From assembly GCA_049287025.1 (NCBI GenBank), contig JBAQFA010000046.1:1-21055 (forward strand): a stretch of DNA of 21,055 nucleotides, given 5' to 3'. The notes beneath the pieces are model-generated. The model saw nothing but the letters and a program-made list of their open reading frames with translations, did not search any database and was not told where the DNA came from. Positions 19,645 to 21,055 of the stretch are shown here, in pieces. Origin of the DNA: UBA11710 sp049287025. Lineage in GTDB: Bacteria; Patescibacteriota; Patescibacteriia; Magasanikbacterales; UBA922. Position numbers and translations under genes: made by a program. Positions within the stretch are counted from its first letter, which is position 1. Each line of letters starts with the position of its first letter.

Positions 19645-20517
19645 ATGTATAATAATCTTTTTCATCCAACTTACTTACAAACTTTGTGTAAAAAATACAA
19701 TTTGTCGCCTTCAAAAAAGTATGGTCAGAATTATTTGATTACTGATGCACCGATTAAAAAAATGATTGAAGTAGCTGATTTGAAAAAGACAGATACAGTG
19801 ATTGAAATTGGTCCTGGTTTTGGGGTACTCACTTTTGCTTTGGTGGAGCGGGCGGGCAAGGTGGTGGCGTTTGAGATTGAAAAAAAATTGACAGGGTATT
19901 GGGAGGACAAATTTAATGATTTAAAGATTGAAAGATTGAAAGATTTTGGTGACCTTGAAATAATTTGGGGAAATGCTTTGTCCAATCTTAAGTCTTATGT
20001 CCTAAGTCTTAAATCTGATTACAAAGTCATCGCTAATATTCCTTACCAAATTACATCTGATCTGCTTAGAACATTATTAGAGTTAGAAAATAAACCAGAG
20101 AGTATTACAGTAATGGTGCAAAAAGAAGTGGCAGAACGGATTGTATCAAAGCCTGGCGACATGAGTTTGTTAGCTGTTTCTGTGCAGTATTATGGTGAGC
20201 CAAAGATAGTTGCCAAAGTACCACGGGGTTGTTTTTGGCCAAGTCCGAAAGTGGATAGCGCCGTTCTTCACCTGACCACTCGACCACCTGACCACTCGAC
20301 CACCTTTAGTGATGAAGAATTTTTTAGAGTTGTTAAGGCTGGATTTGCTAATAAGAGAAAACAGTTGTGGGGGAATTTGACTAGAGGTTTGAAGATTGAA
20401 GATCAGAAGATCAAAGAATTATTAATTGATATTGTAGGAAATGAAAAAGTGAGAGCTGAGGAATTGAGTGTGGAACAGTGGATTGAAATCAGTAAGCAGA
20501 TAACAAATAGCAGATAG
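19645..20517 (+). CDS. rsmA: 16S rRNA dimethyladenosine transferase RsmA (KsgA)
   Basis: Dimethylates two adjacent adenines in helix 45 of 16S rRNA, a late 30S assembly checkpoint. 290 residues. Motifs: KKYGQNYLITD (24-34), EIGPGFGVLT (54-63, SAM loop), FEIEKKL (76-82), and the catalytic motif IV NIPY at 131-134 (usually NLPY, so a conservative change). FWPSPKVDSAVL and the C-terminal helical domain with FANKRKQLWGNL follow. Two stretches look like repeat-derived expansions: SNLKSYVLSLKS just before motif IV, and LTTRPPDHSTT before the C-terminal domain. Neither breaks the frame or touches the catalytic loop. It starts at ATG 19645 right after an inverted-word element. Confidence 0.95.
   Translation: MYNNLFHPTYLQTLCKKYNLSPSKKYGQNYLITDAPIKKMIEVADLKKTDTVIEIGPGFGVLTFALVERAGKVVAFEIEKKLTGYWEDKFNDLKIERLKDFGDLEIIWGNALSNLKSYVLSLKSDYKVIANIPYQITSDLLRTLLELENKPESITVMVQKEVAERIVSKPGDMSLLAVSVQYYGEPKIVAKVPRGCFWPSPKVDSAVLHLTTRPPDHSTTFSDEEFFRVVKAGFANKRKQLWGNLTRGLKIEDQKIKELLIDIVGNEKVRAEELSVEQWIEISKQITNSR
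19985..20017 (+). repeat. ATAAGAC-family words inside rsmA
   Basis: Bases 19992-20011 are the exact reverse complement of 20 bases in the 45-bp repeat at 4699 and 15082. Encodes LKSYVLSLKS. An intergenic repeat word therefore sits inside a conserved gene, near motif IV. Confidence 0.85.
20271..20304 (+). repeat. 16-bp tandem duplication inside rsmA
   Basis: Two perfect copies of CCTGACCACTCGACCA plus CC; internally each is two related octamers (CTGACCAC, TCGACCAC). Encodes LTTRPPDHSTT in the linker to the C-terminal domain. GC-richer than its surroundings. Confidence 0.9.
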
Positions 20518-20648
20518 CAAAATACTATTTTTTTGTTTGTTGTACCGTTGCCAATTGCTTTGATGGTGTTGAATTAATTTTAAATTTTCTACGCATGTAT
20601 CATTAAGAATGAAACAAACTAACAATATAACAATGTCACCAATCGTTT

Positions 20649-20671
20649 ATCCCCAGCCAGGGGATTTTTTA
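20649..20671 (+). terminator. Intrinsic terminator after rsmA
   Basis: ATCCCC (20649-20654) pairs with GGGGAT (20660-20665), five-base loop, then TTTTT. The 130 bases between the rsmA stop and this stem hold only low-complexity words (AACAATATAACAATG) and no gene. Confidence 0.85.
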
Positions 20672-20700
20672 TTGTCCATAAGTTTGTTTTCTGCTATAAT
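20672..20700 (+). promoter_or_regulatory. Promoter for the last gene
   Basis: TTGTCC at 20672-20677, 17-base spacer, perfect TATAAT at 20695-20700 with extended TGC in front. Predicted start near 20707, a ~20-base leader. Confidence 0.75.
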
Positions 20701-20726
20701 AATCATATTATTGTTGAACTCCTTTT

Positions 20727-21055
20727 ATGGATTACCAACAATCTAACAAAAGTCTTAATAATACGCAGAAGACAGGGTTTGTTTTACTGTTAGTTTTTGG
20801 TATTTTGGCAGTTGGTCTGGGTTTATTACAAATGAGAAATGCGATTTATAATCCTTTTTATTCTCAGGTGGCAATGACTGGAGAAGCCGATGCAGACAAT
20901 TTGATTTTGGATGAGAGTGCTCGTCTCCAAAGTATTGATACTGATCGTGATGGTATTAATGATTGGGAAGAATTAAATTTTTATGAGACTAGTCCATATT
21001 TGGCTGATACAGATTCTGACGGCATGGAAGACAAAGTAGAAATTGATTCTGGGAC
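20727..21055 (+). CDS. Membrane-anchored protein with Ca-binding (thrombospondin type 3-like) repeats, 5' part
   Basis: Only the first 109 codons are in the window and the frame runs off the end. A short polar start (MDYQQSNKSLNNTQKTG) is followed by one hydrophobic helix (about residues 18-36, FVLLLVFGILAVGLGLL), which acts as a signal anchor. The following extracellular part contains DTDRDGINDWEE (about 79-90) and DTDSDGMEDKVE (about 98-109). These are Asp-rich Ca-binding loops of the thrombospondin type 3/EF-hand-like kind, spaced about 20 residues apart. Such repeats usually occur in surface or stalk proteins of Patescibacteria. It has its own strong promoter. Full length and C-terminal domains cannot be seen. 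Confidence 0.8.
   Translation, partial: MDYQQSNKSLNNTQKTGFVLLLVFGILAVGLGLLQMRNAIYNPFYSQVAMTGEADADNLILDESARLQSIDTDRDGINDWEELNFYETSPYLADTDSDGMEDKVEIDSG

Noticed and set aside
1..21055. UGA recoding to glycine (Gracilibacteria/SR1 code)
   Set aside because: Recognised proteins contain no in-frame UGA, several end with UGA, and RF2 is present.

Overview
The window is a 21-kb piece of a compact, AT-rich bacterial chromosome. Every protein gene I can support is on the + strand. Several traits fit Patescibacteria (the Candidate Phyla Radiation): small proteins, tight spacing, gene starts without Shine-Dalgarno sequences but with U-rich leaders, single-copy core genes mixed with family-less small membrane proteins, and GGATCC...TCAGGATGAC-type intergenic repeats. 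This placement is inference; no rRNA or other taxonomic marker is present. UGA works as a stop codon (yidC, yraN and the ferric-reductase-like gene end in TGA) and RF2 is present, so the code is standard and not the UGA-glycine code of Gracilibacteria/SR1.

Layout. 1-3973: 3' end of trpS, an HExxH protein that sits between the real trpS tail and a degenerate second copy of that tail, a four-helix EamA/SMR-like membrane protein, a small unknown, and a ferric-reductase/NADPH-oxidase-type flavocytochrome. 4055-5791: a small unknown with its own promoter and terminator, a two-helix membrane protein, a SAM methyltransferase and a YraN-type nuclease-fold protein. 5796-8560: nusA behind a near-consensus promoter and a terminator-like leader hairpin, then yidC and a PRC-barrel protein. 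8597-9142: no convincing protein gene, but a GC-rich RNA with strong hairpins, its own promoter and a terminator. 9143-11547: a nucleotidyltransferase-fold protein and an O-antigen-ligase-like protein. 11604-12257: a second gene-free block, read here as a ~0.6-kb structured RNA. 12274-14555: a CIRCE-controlled groES-groEL operon. 14592-20517: a small-multidrug-export-type membrane protein, prfB (RF2), a tsaC/YrdC gene, an MFS transporter, a DUF4015 glycoside-hydrolase-like protein and rsmA. 20727-end: start of an exported or anchored protein with Ca-binding repeats.

Many genes serve translation and protein maturation (trpS, nusA, yidC, groESL, prfB, tsaC, rsmA). The rest are mainly envelope or membrane functions.

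The most unusual feature is a set of degenerate tandem words, 7 or 8 nt long where the period is clear. They fill many gene junctions, often as two inverted arms around a 20-80 nt centre, with the right arm ending next to the start codon. Different junctions use different words, yet some words recur exactly at distant junctions (45, 37, 29 and 28 nt identities). The same kinds of word also occur inside coding sequence, in frame overall, in tsaC, rsmA and five times in the O-antigen-ligase-like gene. I know of no named family for this. Together with the two candidate structured RNAs, it is the main reason to look further at this window.
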